DNA from: Actinomycetospora callitridis
GTDB lineage: Bacteria; Actinomycetota; Actinomycetes; Mycobacteriales; Pseudonocardiaceae
Reading direction: 5' to 3'
DNA: 64,000 nt
NCBI RefSeq assembly: GCF_028737265.1
Contig: NZ_JAQZAK010000006.1
Coordinates: 186,001-250,000, forward strand
Of the stretch, positions 9,224 to 16,486 are shown in pieces. The notes beneath the pieces are model-generated. The model was not told where the DNA came from, ran no database searches, and was given only the letters and a program-made list of their open reading frames with translations. Positions within the stretch are counted from its first letter, which is position 1; every line of letters begins with the position of its first letter. The translations under genes and the position numbers were made by a program.

Positions 9224-9613
9224 TCAGGATCGTACGAACCCGATGAGCCGCGGCACCACGCTGCGCGGCACGTCCCCGGCGACGTCCGGCCGGAACACGT
9301 CCCCGACGACGTCCTCCTCGGGCTCGCCGTACATCTCCAGGCGCTCGACCGAGCAGTGCTCCATCACCTCCGCGATGTAGGGGTCGGAGAGGCGCCAGTG
9401 CTCCACGATCGCCGCCGAGTCCGGGTAGAGCTGGAAGCTGTGGGCGAGGAGCCGCTCGTCGTCGATGAAGACCTGGACGGCGAGCTGGGGCCCGTGCTCC
9501 TCGACGAAGGCCACCGCCCGCTCGACGGCTGCGCGGAACTCGTCGAGGTGTCCCTCGGTGATCCGCATCGTGTTGTGCAGCAGGAGCGGCGCGTGCCGCG
9601 TGGACCGGCTCAC
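9224..9613 (-). CDS. Small protein, putative dimeric alpha-beta barrel (ABM/EthD-like)
   Basis: A 129-aa protein. MRITEGHLDEFRAAVERA followed by FVEEHGPQLAVQVFIDD and HSFQLYPDSAAIVEHWRLSD reads like the ferredoxin-like fold of antibiotic-biosynthesis-monooxygenase-type proteins. No cofactor motif is visible. The GTG start overlaps the queA-like stop as GTGA, so it is the third gene of the SDR-queA operon. An alternative start is the ATG of MRITEG 16 codons in. Its function is unknown. Confidence 0.6.
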   Translation of the reverse strand: MSRSTRHAPLLLHNTMRITEGHLDEFRAAVERAVAFVEEHGPQLAVQVFIDDERLLAHSFQLYPDSAAIVEHWRLSDPYIAEVMEHCSVERLEMYGEPEEDVVGDVFRPDVAGDVPRSVVPRLIGFVRS

Positions 9614-10656
9614 GACGCCACCCCCGAGGGCAGCAGGAGCGTCGAGTCGCCGAACTCGTGCCACAGGTACCGCTCCGCCACGGCCGCCTCGTACGCCCGC
9701 CCGACGAGCGCCGGCCCGGCCACCGCCTCGAACAGCGCCAGGTGGCTCGCCTCCGGCTCGTGCAGCCCGGAGACCAGCCCGTCGACGGTCCGCGCCGGGC
9801 GGTGGGAGCCGAGGACGAGGTCGGTCCAACCGTGTCCCGAGGACACGGTCCCGTCCGGCGCCGCCACGGTCTCGAGCGCCCGCACCACGGTCGTCCCCAC
9901 CGCGACGACCCGCGCACCGGCCGCCCGCGCCGAGTTGACGAGACGGGCGGTGGACGCCGGCACCCGGAACCGCTCGGCCGTCGGCGGCTCGTGCTTCTCC
10001 TGGCTCGACACCCCGGCGTGCAGCAGGAGCGGGGCGACGGTCACGCCGCGCGCCATCACGCGCACGAGCAGCCGCTCGGACAGCGGGCGCCCGGCGCTCG
10101 GCATCTCGGCACTGCCGGGCTCGGTGGCATAGACGGTCTGGTGGTCCGCGAGCGGGAACCGCCCGGCGAGGTGCCCGTACGCGATCGGGTGCCCGTACCT
10201 CGCGAGATGGCCCGCCCTCCCGACCGCCGGCCAGGGCCGCGCCCGCCACAACCGTCGCGGGGCGTGCTCGTCGGGGTAGGGCGCGACGAGGGTGAGGACG
10301 ACGCCGGGCAGCGTGAGCCGGTCGCCGGCCGCGACGTCGCGCTCGGGTCCGTCGGGGCGGCGGGGTTCGACGACCCAGTCGCCGTCGTCGAGGTCCGTCG
10401 CCACGTGCAGCGCCATGGCCCGCCCGTCGCGGTGTCGGGCGTCGAGGGCGGCCGGGAGGGTCGCGGAGGTGTTGACGACGAGAAGGTCGCCGGGGTCGAG
10501 GACGTCGGCGAGCTCGTGGAACCGCCGGTGCTCGACGACGCCGGGACGGGCGACGAGCAGCCGCACGCCGTCCCGGGCGAGACCTCGGTGCTCGGGCGGT
10601 TCGTGGGCCTCCGCGTCGGGCGGGAGCCGGAAGGACGTCACGGGCAGCACGGTCAT
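9610..10656 (-). CDS. queA: QueA-like S-adenosylmethionine:tRNA ribosyltransferase-isomerase
   Basis: The QueA family transfers and isomerises the ribosyl part of SAM onto 7-aminomethyl-7-deazaguanine in tRNA during queuosine synthesis. Seen in 348 aa: DVLDPGDLLVVNTSATLPAA near the N-terminus (QueA has GDLLVxNxTRVxPAR here), TPxSERL-like PLSERLLVRVMARGVTVAPL, LLHAGVSSQEKHEPPTAERF (cf. HVGxGTFxPV), and VVAVGTTVVRALETVA. The core motifs are diverged, notably at the active-site-like segments. The ATG overlaps the SDR stop (ATGA) and the stop overlaps the next GTG. No other queuosine gene is nearby, so the real substrate may differ. Confidence 0.78.
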   Translation of the reverse strand: MTVLPVTSFRLPPDAEAHEPPEHRGLARDGVRLLVARPGVVEHRRFHELADVLDPGDLLVVNTSATLPAALDARHRDGRAMALHVATDLDDGDWVVEPRRPDGPERDVAAGDRLTLPGVVLTLVAPYPDEHAPRRLWRARPWPAVGRAGHLARYGHPIAYGHLAGRFPLADHQTVYATEPGSAEMPSAGRPLSERLLVRVMARGVTVAPLLLHAGVSSQEKHEPPTAERFRVPASTARLVNSARAAGARVVAVGTTVVRALETVAAPDGTVSSGHGWTDLVLGSHRPARTVDGLVSGLHEPEASHLALFEAVAGPALVGRAYEAAVAERYLWHEFGDSTLLLPSGVAS

Positions 10657-11351
10657 GAGGCCACCGCCGGGGTGAGGTCGGCGGCGCGGTAGCGGCCGCT
10701 GGGGTGGTCGCCGTCGACGAGCGCGCGCAGCGCGGGCACGACGGTCTCGGGCTCGGGGCGGTCGCTGATGTCCTCGCCCGGGAAGGCCTCCTGGTGCATC
10801 ACGGTGCGCATGTCGCCGGGGTCGACGACGTACACGCGCCACTGCGGGTTCTCGACGGCCAGCACCGCGCCGAGGTGCTCGAGCGCCGCCTTCGACGTGC
10901 CGTAGCCGCCCCACCCGGCCATGGCCTCGGCTCCGGCGTCGGACGTGACGGCGACGATCCGCGCCCCGGGACGCAGCAGCGGGCGCAGCGCCTGGACGAG
11001 TCCGAGCGGCGCGACGACGTTGACGCGCAGCACCTGCTCGAGCACGTCGAGCGGGTAGTCGGCGAGCTCGGGCTGCGGGCTGGGTCCGAGCAGGCTCGCG
11101 TTGAGGACGAGCAGGTCGAGGCCACCGAGGTCGTCGGCGGCCTCCGCGAGGGCGGTCCGGTGGACGGGGTCGGCGACGTCGCCGGGGACCGTGACGACGC
11201 CGGGCAGGCCGGCGACGGCGGCGGCGAGTTCGTCGCCGTGGCGCGCGTCGACGACGACGCGCCAGCCGTCGGCGGCCAGGTCGGCGGTGAGCGCGCGCCC
11301 GAGCCCGCGGGACGCGCCGGTGATCAGTGCTGTGGGCTGGTGTCGGCTCAT
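10653..11351 (-). CDS. Short-chain dehydrogenase/reductase
   Basis: Classical NAD(P)-dependent SDR of 232 aa. Seen: TGASRGLGRAL (cofactor-binding TGxxxGxG), NAS (in place of NNAG) at LLVLNASLL, a catalytic Ser in AVTSDAGAEA, and YGTSKAA (YxxxK). It is the first gene of a three-gene minus-strand operon with the queA-like gene and a small protein, joined by 4-bp overlaps. ATG 11351 is used. A MerR-type dyad lies upstream. The substrate is unknown. Confidence 0.88.
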   Translation of the reverse strand: MSRHQPTALITGASRGLGRALTADLAADGWRVVVDARHGDELAAAVAGLPGVVTVPGDVADPVHRTALAEAADDLGGLDLLVLNASLLGPSPQPELADYPLDVLEQVLRVNVVAPLGLVQALRPLLRPGARIVAVTSDAGAEAMAGWGGYGTSKAALEHLGAVLAVENPQWRVYVVDPGDMRTVMHQEAFPGEDISDRPEPETVVPALRALVDGDHPSGRYRAADLTPAVAS

Positions 11352-11366
11352 GTGCTCGACGGTGCG

Positions 11367-11389
11367 ACCTAGACGGAAGTCGAGGTCAA
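11367..11389 (-). promoter_or_regulatory. Possible MerR-type promoter/operator upstream of the SDR operon
   Basis: Read on the minus strand, TTGACC is followed by a 20-bp stretch starting ACCTCGAC and ending AGGT, so ACCT and AGGT form a dyad that overlaps the -35 box. That layout is typical of MerR-family targets. The -10 region is weak. The TipA-like MerR gene 2.2 kb away is a candidate regulator, by inference only. Confidence 0.35.
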
Positions 11390-11443
11390 GCGTTCTTCCG
11401 GAACGGCACCCAGCAACGTCCGGGGCGTGCCAGCCTCTCGATC

Positions 11444-11758
11444 GTGGGGGGCGGGTACGCGGTCGACCTCGAGGCGCTGGGCCGGGCGGCCCGGGGTGTG
11501 CGCGCCACCGTCGACCAGGTCGAGGTCGGGCGGCTCGACGGCGTCGGGTCCGCGCCCGGTCACGACCGGTTGAGCGCGGCGCTCGAGGAGTTCGCCACGC
11601 GGTGGCAGCAGGGTGTGGAAGCCCTCGCCGACGACGGCCGCGACGTCGCCGACCGGCTCGCGGCGGCCGAGGCCGGGTACCGGCGGGCGGACACCGGTGC
11701 CGCCCGCGGTCTCGACGGGCTGGTGCGCGGTGCGGGCCCCGACCCGGGAGGGAGCTGA
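11444..11758 (+). CDS. Small ESX-like helical protein, partner of the toxin gene
   Basis: A 104-aa predicted helical-hairpin protein starting at GTG 11444 (VGGGYAVDLEALGRAARGV). The central part (LSAALEEFATRWQQGVEALA) and the tail AAEAGYRRADTGAARG resemble small type VII secretion partners. YRRAD fits the YxxxD/E export signal that is placed after the second helix in such proteins. Its TGA overlaps the ATG of the next gene by one base (TGATG), so the two are co-translated. The likely role is a co-secretion partner or chaperone for the downstream toxin; that is inference. Confidence 0.68.
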   Translation: MGGGYAVDLEALGRAARGVRATVDQVEVGRLDGVGSAPGHDRLSAALEEFATRWQQGVEALADDGRDVADRLAAAEAGYRRADTGAARGLDGLVRGAGPDPGGS

Positions 11759-12915
11759 TGCCGGAGCTCGGCGCCACCGAGGACCTGACCGCCCTGATCC
11801 CCGGCGACCCCGTCGTCCTGCGCACCGCCGGTGCGACCTACCGGCGGTACGCGCTGATGCTCGAGGAGGCCTCGTCCGGGCTCGGCCGGGTCCGCACGCC
11901 GGACGGCTGGTCCGGGCCGGCCGCGGACGGTTTCCGCGCGGCGTTCGCTCCCGAGCCTCGACGCTGGCAGGACGCCGCCGCGGCCTTCGGTGACGCCGCC
12001 CGCGCTGCCGAAGACCACGCCGCCGCGCTGGAGTGGGCGCGGGGTCGGGCAGGCGAGGCCGTGACCCGCTGGCACGAGGCGCAGAGGGCGTCGATGACCG
12101 CCCGCGCGCAGTACGACCAGGCGATCGCGGCCGGGGGCGCCCCTGTGCCGTTCGTCGACCCCGGCGACGGCGCACGCGCCGACGCCCAGCGGCTCCTCGC
12201 CGAGGCCCGGCAGCACGTGCGGGACTCCGGCGATCGGTCCGCCGCCGTGGTCACCGCGGCCTGCGGCGCCGCCCCGCCCGCGCCCGGGTTCTGGGGGGAG
12301 CTCGCCGACGGGGCGGGCGCGGTCGCGGCGGAGGCGGGCAATGCGACGGCCTCGGTCGGGAACGCCCTGCTCCAGAACCCCCTGGACGCCGCGGCCGTGG
12401 TCGGTGGTGGCGCGCTGGCCGCGGTCAGCGCCGCCGGCGTCGTCGGGTCCGTGGCCCTCGACGCGACCGGGGTCGGCGCCGTGGCCGGTGTCCCCCTCGG
12501 CGGTCTGTCGCTCGCCGGGGTGGCGACGGGTGTGGGCATCGCCGGTGTCGGCGCGGCGGACGCGATCGCCCACGCGGTCGGCGACGACCGCGTCGCGCCC
12601 TTCACCGTCGCGGCGGACGCCGATGCAGGGGCGGACGCGGCCCTGCCCGCTGCCGATCGCATCCCGACTGTGGGCGACCCGGGAAGGAATCCCGGTGTAC
12701 GGCAGCTGCCTGACGAGCAGGCTGTCCGAGACCTCTACGACGAGTTGTCCGAGAACGGCACGCCCTTGCGCTGGGACGGCTACGACGGCCCGTCGGTCCG
12801 GCTGCCCGACGGGACGGAGATCGGGCTCCGCGACCGATCGGGCTCCGGCGGCACGACACTGGACGCGAGACTCCCGAACGGAGAGCGATGGAAAGTCCAC
12901 ATTCCCCGACGCTGA
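11758..12915 (+). CDS. WXG-domain polymorphic toxin (type VII secretion substrate), C-terminal RNase-like domain
   Basis: A 385-aa protein built like an interbacterial toxin. Residues about 1-140 are helical with WSG in RTPDGWSGPAADGFRAAF, the WxG turn of WXG100-type domains. Residues about 180-290 are an Ala/Gly/Val-rich hydrophobic linker (ALAAVSAAGVVGSVALD) that could contact membranes. From about 315, after a proline-rich break, a compact domain begins at DEQAVRDLYDELSENG and ends with LPDGTEIGLRDRSGSGGTTL and GERWKVHIPRR. The pattern DG-IGLR-SxSGG-T-D-P-G-KVH recalls C-terminal RNase modules of contact-dependent toxins, from memory. The next gene overlaps its 3' end by 28 bp, as expected for immunity. 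Confidence 0.75.
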   Translation: MPELGATEDLTALIPGDPVVLRTAGATYRRYALMLEEASSGLGRVRTPDGWSGPAADGFRAAFAPEPRRWQDAAAAFGDAARAAEDHAAALEWARGRAGEAVTRWHEAQRASMTARAQYDQAIAAGGAPVPFVDPGDGARADAQRLLAEARQHVRDSGDRSAAVVTAACGAAPPAPGFWGELADGAGAVAAEAGNATASVGNALLQNPLDAAAVVGGGALAAVSAAGVVGSVALDATGVGAVAGVPLGGLSLAGVATGVGIAGVGAADAIAHAVGDDRVAPFTVAADADAGADAALPAADRIPTVGDPGRNPGVRQLPDEQAVRDLYDELSENGTPLRWDGYDGPSVRLPDGTEIGLRDRSGSGGTTLDARLPNGERWKVHIPRR

Positions 12916-13289
12916 CCGAGCAGGACGGCGCTGGCCAGATTCTGCTTCGGGGCCTCGACGACTGGATCAGTCTCGATGAGGTGCGGTACGTGATGCACCT
13001 CGTCGAGCGGAACGACGGGGTGCCGTATCTCGAACGGGACCCCGTCGCCCTCCGCGACGCGAGCCTGGAGGCCATCACGGTGCTGGTCGAGAACGACCTT
13101 GCTCGGCTCGGTGACGTGAACCCCGACTTCGAACCGTGGCCCCTGTCCACGGACGAGGCGCTGCAACGTCTGCGCCGAGAGTGGTGGGATCCCGAGAAGG
13201 ACCTTCGGCCCGGCAACATCTGCTGGCTCCAAAACACCCCCGCCGGCGACGAGGTCGCGCGGCGCATCGAGGCCGCCCGCGACACGTGA
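12888..13289 (+). CDS. Predicted immunity protein for the WXG toxin
   Basis: A 133-aa, acidic, probably cytoplasmic protein with no signal peptide (MESPHSPTLTEQDGAGQ; then DDWISLDEVRYVMHLVERND). No family was recognised. The call rests on position: it starts inside the last codons of the toxin gene (28-bp overlap, another frame), is of typical immunity size, and the cassette ends with it. Rich in Asp/Glu and Trp (EWWDPEKDLRPG), it could neutralise a basic nuclease surface. An alternative is an unrelated small regulator. Confidence 0.6.
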   Translation: MESPHSPTLTEQDGAGQILLRGLDDWISLDEVRYVMHLVERNDGVPYLERDPVALRDASLEAITVLVENDLARLGDVNPDFEPWPLSTDEALQRLRREWWDPEKDLRPGNICWLQNTPAGDEVARRIEAARDT

Positions 13290-13345
13290 ACCCGTTCCTC
13301 CGAGCCCCGCCGCGCAGTAGCGTCGCCGGTCACGGAGGCGTTCTC

Positions 13346-14215
13346 ATGGACATCCAGGCGCTCCGCTACGCGGTGACGCTGGCGGAGGAACTGCACTTCC
13401 GGAAGGCCGCGGAGCGGCACTACATCGCCCCGCAGGCCTTCGGGCGGCACGTACGCGCGCTGGAGAAGGAGGTCGGGGCCCGCCTCTTCGACCGCACGAG
13501 CCGTCGCGTCACCCTCACCCCGGCCGGGGTCCGCCTGGTCGAGCGGGCGTGCGACGTGCTGGCGCGCGTCGACGACCTGGCCGCGGCGGTGCACGACGCG
13601 CCGTCGGCGAACGACGACGGGGTCGTGCGCGTCGGGATCCTCGGCTTCGGAGCGGCCGACCGCTGGCCCGCGCTGCGCCGCCTGGTGCAGGCGCAGCTCC
13701 CGGAGAGCCTGCTCGTGCACATCGAGCTGGACTGGGACTCCCAGTTCGACGCCGTCCGCGAGGGGCAGGTCGACGTCGCGGTGGTGCACGACGTCGGACC
13801 GGTCGACGGGCTGCGTCTCGATCACGTGCTGACGGCGGGTCGGGTCGCGGTCGTCCCGGTCTCGTCCCCGTTCGCCGACGCGGAGCACCTCGACGAGGAC
13901 GACGTCGCGGGCGCGGCGTGGGTGCGGCCGGTCGGGCGCCATCCCGGTCTCGGGCGGTGGGCGGGGCCCGCGATGCAGGTGTCGCGCCGCAGCCCGGTGG
14001 TGCGCACCCCCGCCGCGATCCCCGCGGCGGTCGCGACGTCCGGGATGCTCGGCGTCCACGGCGATCCCGCCCGGCGCTTCTTCGCCCGCCCCGACGTCCG
14101 GTTCGTCCCGCTGGCCGGCGACGAGTGCCGCGTCTCGGTGGCCACGGGCGTCGACGACGACTCGCGCGTCGCGCTCGCGTTCCGCCAGGCGGCGGACCTC
14201 GTCACCCTGCCCTGA
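13346..14215 (+). CDS. LysR-family transcriptional regulator
   Basis: A 289-aa LysR regulator. The N-terminal helix-turn-helix reads MDIQALRYAVTLAEELHFRKAAERHY then RHVRALEKEVGARLFDRTSR, and a periplasmic-binding-protein-like effector domain begins near residue 95 (VRVGILGFGAADRWPALRRL). GGAGG at 13334-13338 fits ATG 13346. It lies 109 bp upstream of, and on the same strand as, the MetE-like gene, so that gene and the MBL hydrolase behind it are plausible targets. LysR genes are more often divergent from targets, so the link is tentative. Confidence 0.9.
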   Translation: MDIQALRYAVTLAEELHFRKAAERHYIAPQAFGRHVRALEKEVGARLFDRTSRRVTLTPAGVRLVERACDVLARVDDLAAAVHDAPSANDDGVVRVGILGFGAADRWPALRRLVQAQLPESLLVHIELDWDSQFDAVREGQVDVAVVHDVGPVDGLRLDHVLTAGRVAVVPVSSPFADAEHLDEDDVAGAAWVRPVGRHPGLGRWAGPAMQVSRRSPVVRTPAAIPAAVATSGMLGVHGDPARRFFARPDVRFVPLAGDECRVSVATGVDDDSRVALAFRQAADLVTLP

Positions 14216-14324
14216 GCTGTCAAGGGACGGATCGCAACCGAAACGGCACGTGATCCGGCGGACGACCCGGGCCACGGTGGGCTCACGACCCCGACGACCG
14301 ACCCCGACGACGTGGGAGGCCACG

Positions 14325-15416
14325 ATGGCCCGGCGACTCAGTGACCACTTCGGCCACCTCTTCCCGACCACCGCGGTGGGCTCCTACCCGCGGCCGAAGT
14401 GGAACACCTTCGACCTCGGCGGCGAGGACATCCGCGTGGCCATGCGCCGCGGAGACTTCGCCGAGGCCTACTCCGACGGCGTGCGCGCGATGATCGGCGA
14501 CCAGATCGACGCCGGCATCGACCTGCCCACCGACGGCCACCTCTGGTACGACCGCCACGAGGGCTTCATCTCGTCGTTCCTGCTCTACCCCGCCTACCAC
14601 CTCGACGGCATCACGGTGGAGCCCGCGCCGAACCACCTGTTCGAGGCGTTCGGCACCGAGACCGCGGCGCCGTTCGCCGGGACGTGGAGCGAGACGGCCG
14701 TGACCGGCCCGATCGGGCGCGGCACCATGCACCTCGCCGACCTGTGGACGAGCGCTCGCGCCGTCAGCCCGCGCACCGTGAAGTTCTGCAGCGGGATGGG
14801 CCCGGCGAACCTCGCCGGCTGGCTGACCGACCGCCACTACCACGACAAGAAGGCGCTCTACCGCGACCTCGCGGCGGCCTACAACGCCGAGTTCAAGGAC
14901 GCCGTCGCCGCCGGGGTCGAGGTGCTGCAGCTCGACGACGTCGGCTTCACCCTGCACCAGCCCGAGGACTACCCCCTCGTCGTCGAGACGCTCAACCAGG
15001 CGCTCGAGGGCGTCGACGCCCTGACGATCTTCCACATCTGTCACCTCGCCAGCGGCGTCCCGGTCGGCATCACGCCGTACGCCGGGTTCCACGAGCTGGT
15101 CGCGAACGAGCTGCGGGTCGACGCCGTCGAGTACGCCTTCGCCGAGACGGGCTTCCCGGACGACGACTTCAACTTGTGGTCGCGCTTCCCCAGCGACAAG
15201 GGCCTCGGCGTCGGTTGCATCGACATCAAGCGGCTCGTCGTCGAGACGCCGGACGCGATCGCCGCGGGCGTGCGCAAGGCCCTCGAGCACGTCTCGCCCG
15301 ACCGCGTCCACCTGACGTCCGACTGCGGTCTGTTCTCGCTGCCGCGGCCGATGGCGCGCGGGAAGCTCGTCTCGATGGCGAAGGCGGCTGAGCAGCTGCG
15401 CGCCGAGATCGCCTGA
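14325..15416 (+). CDS. MetE-like cobalamin-independent methyltransferase, stand-alone catalytic domain
   Basis: A 363-aa protein of the UROD/MetE C-terminal domain family. It starts with TTAVGSYPRPKW (MetE C-domain opening TxxIGSFPxT). Likely zinc ligands are visible: His and Cys in FHICHLAS, Glu in DAVEYAFAETG, and Cys in LTSDCGLFSLPR. Full MetE is about 750 aa with two barrels; only the catalytic half is present here, as in corrinoid-linked or epoxide:CoM-type thiol methyl/alkyl transferases. GGGAGG at 14314-14319 supports the start. The MBL-fold gene begins 4 bp after the stop, so they are co-transcribed. The thiol acceptor is unknown. Confidence 0.8.
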   Translation: MARRLSDHFGHLFPTTAVGSYPRPKWNTFDLGGEDIRVAMRRGDFAEAYSDGVRAMIGDQIDAGIDLPTDGHLWYDRHEGFISSFLLYPAYHLDGITVEPAPNHLFEAFGTETAAPFAGTWSETAVTGPIGRGTMHLADLWTSARAVSPRTVKFCSGMGPANLAGWLTDRHYHDKKALYRDLAAAYNAEFKDAVAAGVEVLQLDDVGFTLHQPEDYPLVVETLNQALEGVDALTIFHICHLASGVPVGITPYAGFHELVANELRVDAVEYAFAETGFPDDDFNLWSRFPSDKGLGVGCIDIKRLVVETPDAIAAGVRKALEHVSPDRVHLTSDCGLFSLPRPMARGKLVSMAKAAEQLRAEIA

Positions 15417-15420
15417 TCCG

Positions 15421-16362
15421 ATGAGCGTCCGACACGACGACATCACCGTGCCGGGACCCCCGCGGTGCGAGGAGGTCTCCGACGGCATCCACGCCTACAT
15501 CCAGCCCGACGGCACGTGGTGGATCAACAACACCGGCTTCGTGGTCGGCCCGCAGGGCGTGACCGCGATCGACGCGTGCTCCACCGAGCGCCGCACCCGC
15601 GCGTTCCTCGACGCGATCGCCTCGGTGACCGATCGGCCGGTGCGCACTCTCGTCAACACCCACCACCACGGCGACCACACCTTCGGCAACGCCCTGTTCG
15701 GGAACGCGGCGATCGTGGCGCACGAGAAGACCCGGTCCGAGGCCATCGCGTTCGGCCCCGCCCGCGAGCTGACGTACTGGCAGAACCCCGAGTGGGGCGA
15801 CCTGCCCCTCGACCCGCCGTTCATCACCTTCACCGACCGCGTCGCGGTGCACGCCGGTGACCTGCGCGGCGAGGTCCTGCACGTGGGCACCCCGGCGCAC
15901 ACCACCAACGACTCGATCGTCTGGTTCCCCGACCGGTCGACGCTGTTCTGCGGCGACCTGGTCTTCCACGGCGGCACACCGTTCCTTCTCATGGGCTCGG
16001 TGGCGGGTGCGATCGACGTGCTCGAGAACGTCCTGGTGCCCCTCGGCGCGCAGACGACCGTGCCCGGCCACGGCCCCGTGTTCCACGACCGGGCGCCGCT
16101 GGACGCGACGCTCGACTACCTGCGCTTCGTCCTCGACGTCGCCGAACGCGGCCGCGCCGCCGGCGTCACCCCGCTGCAGGCCGCGCGGGACACCGACCTC
16201 GGCCGGTTCACCGACTGGCCCGACGCCGAGCGCATCGTCGGCAACCTCCACCGCGCCTACGCCGAACTCGACGGCCTCGAGCGCGGCGGGACGATCGACG
16301 TCTTCGCCGCCCTCGACGACATGGTCACCTACCACGGCGGACCGCTGACCTGCTTCGCGTGA
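15421..16362 (+). CDS. Metallo-beta-lactamase-fold hydrolase
   Basis: A 313-aa MBL-fold hydrolase. Metal motif NTHHHGDHTFGN (HxHxDH) is followed by the third histidine in GTPAHTTNDSIVW, the bridging Asp in LFCGDLVFHGG and a late His in TVPGHGPVF. This is the layout of the lactonase/cyclase SoxH-like branch that carries a C-terminal helical region (DYLRFVLDVAERGRAAG). It is placed 4 bp after the MetE-like gene, suggesting action on the same metabolite. A hairpin terminator follows. The substrate is unknown. Confidence 0.87.
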   Translation: MSVRHDDITVPGPPRCEEVSDGIHAYIQPDGTWWINNTGFVVGPQGVTAIDACSTERRTRAFLDAIASVTDRPVRTLVNTHHHGDHTFGNALFGNAAIVAHEKTRSEAIAFGPARELTYWQNPEWGDLPLDPPFITFTDRVAVHAGDLRGEVLHVGTPAHTTNDSIVWFPDRSTLFCGDLVFHGGTPFLLMGSVAGAIDVLENVLVPLGAQTTVPGHGPVFHDRAPLDATLDYLRFVLDVAERGRAAGVTPLQAARDTDLGRFTDWPDAERIVGNLHRAYAELDGLERGGTIDVFAALDDMVTYHGGPLTCFA

Positions 16363-16376
16363 GACCGCCCGCGGGG

Positions 16377-16441
16377 GAGATCAGCACGGCGAAACGCACC
16401 TCCTGACGCCCCCGAGAGGTGTCTTTCGCCCTGGTGATCTC
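16377..16441. terminator. Interrupted palindrome after the MBL hydrolase gene
   Basis: Nested arms pair in order: GAGATCA with TGATCTC (16377-16383/16435-16441), GGCGAAA with TTTCGCC (16388-16394/16424-16430), and CACCTC with GAGGTG (16397-16402/16416-16421). It begins 15 bp past a stop codon and ends 46 bp before the next start, so it may be a terminator or an operator for the amidohydrolase gene. Confidence 0.5.
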
Positions 16442-16486
16442 GGTGCGGTGCCACCCTGGTCCCCTGTCGGCAGGGGAGGCAGGGCG

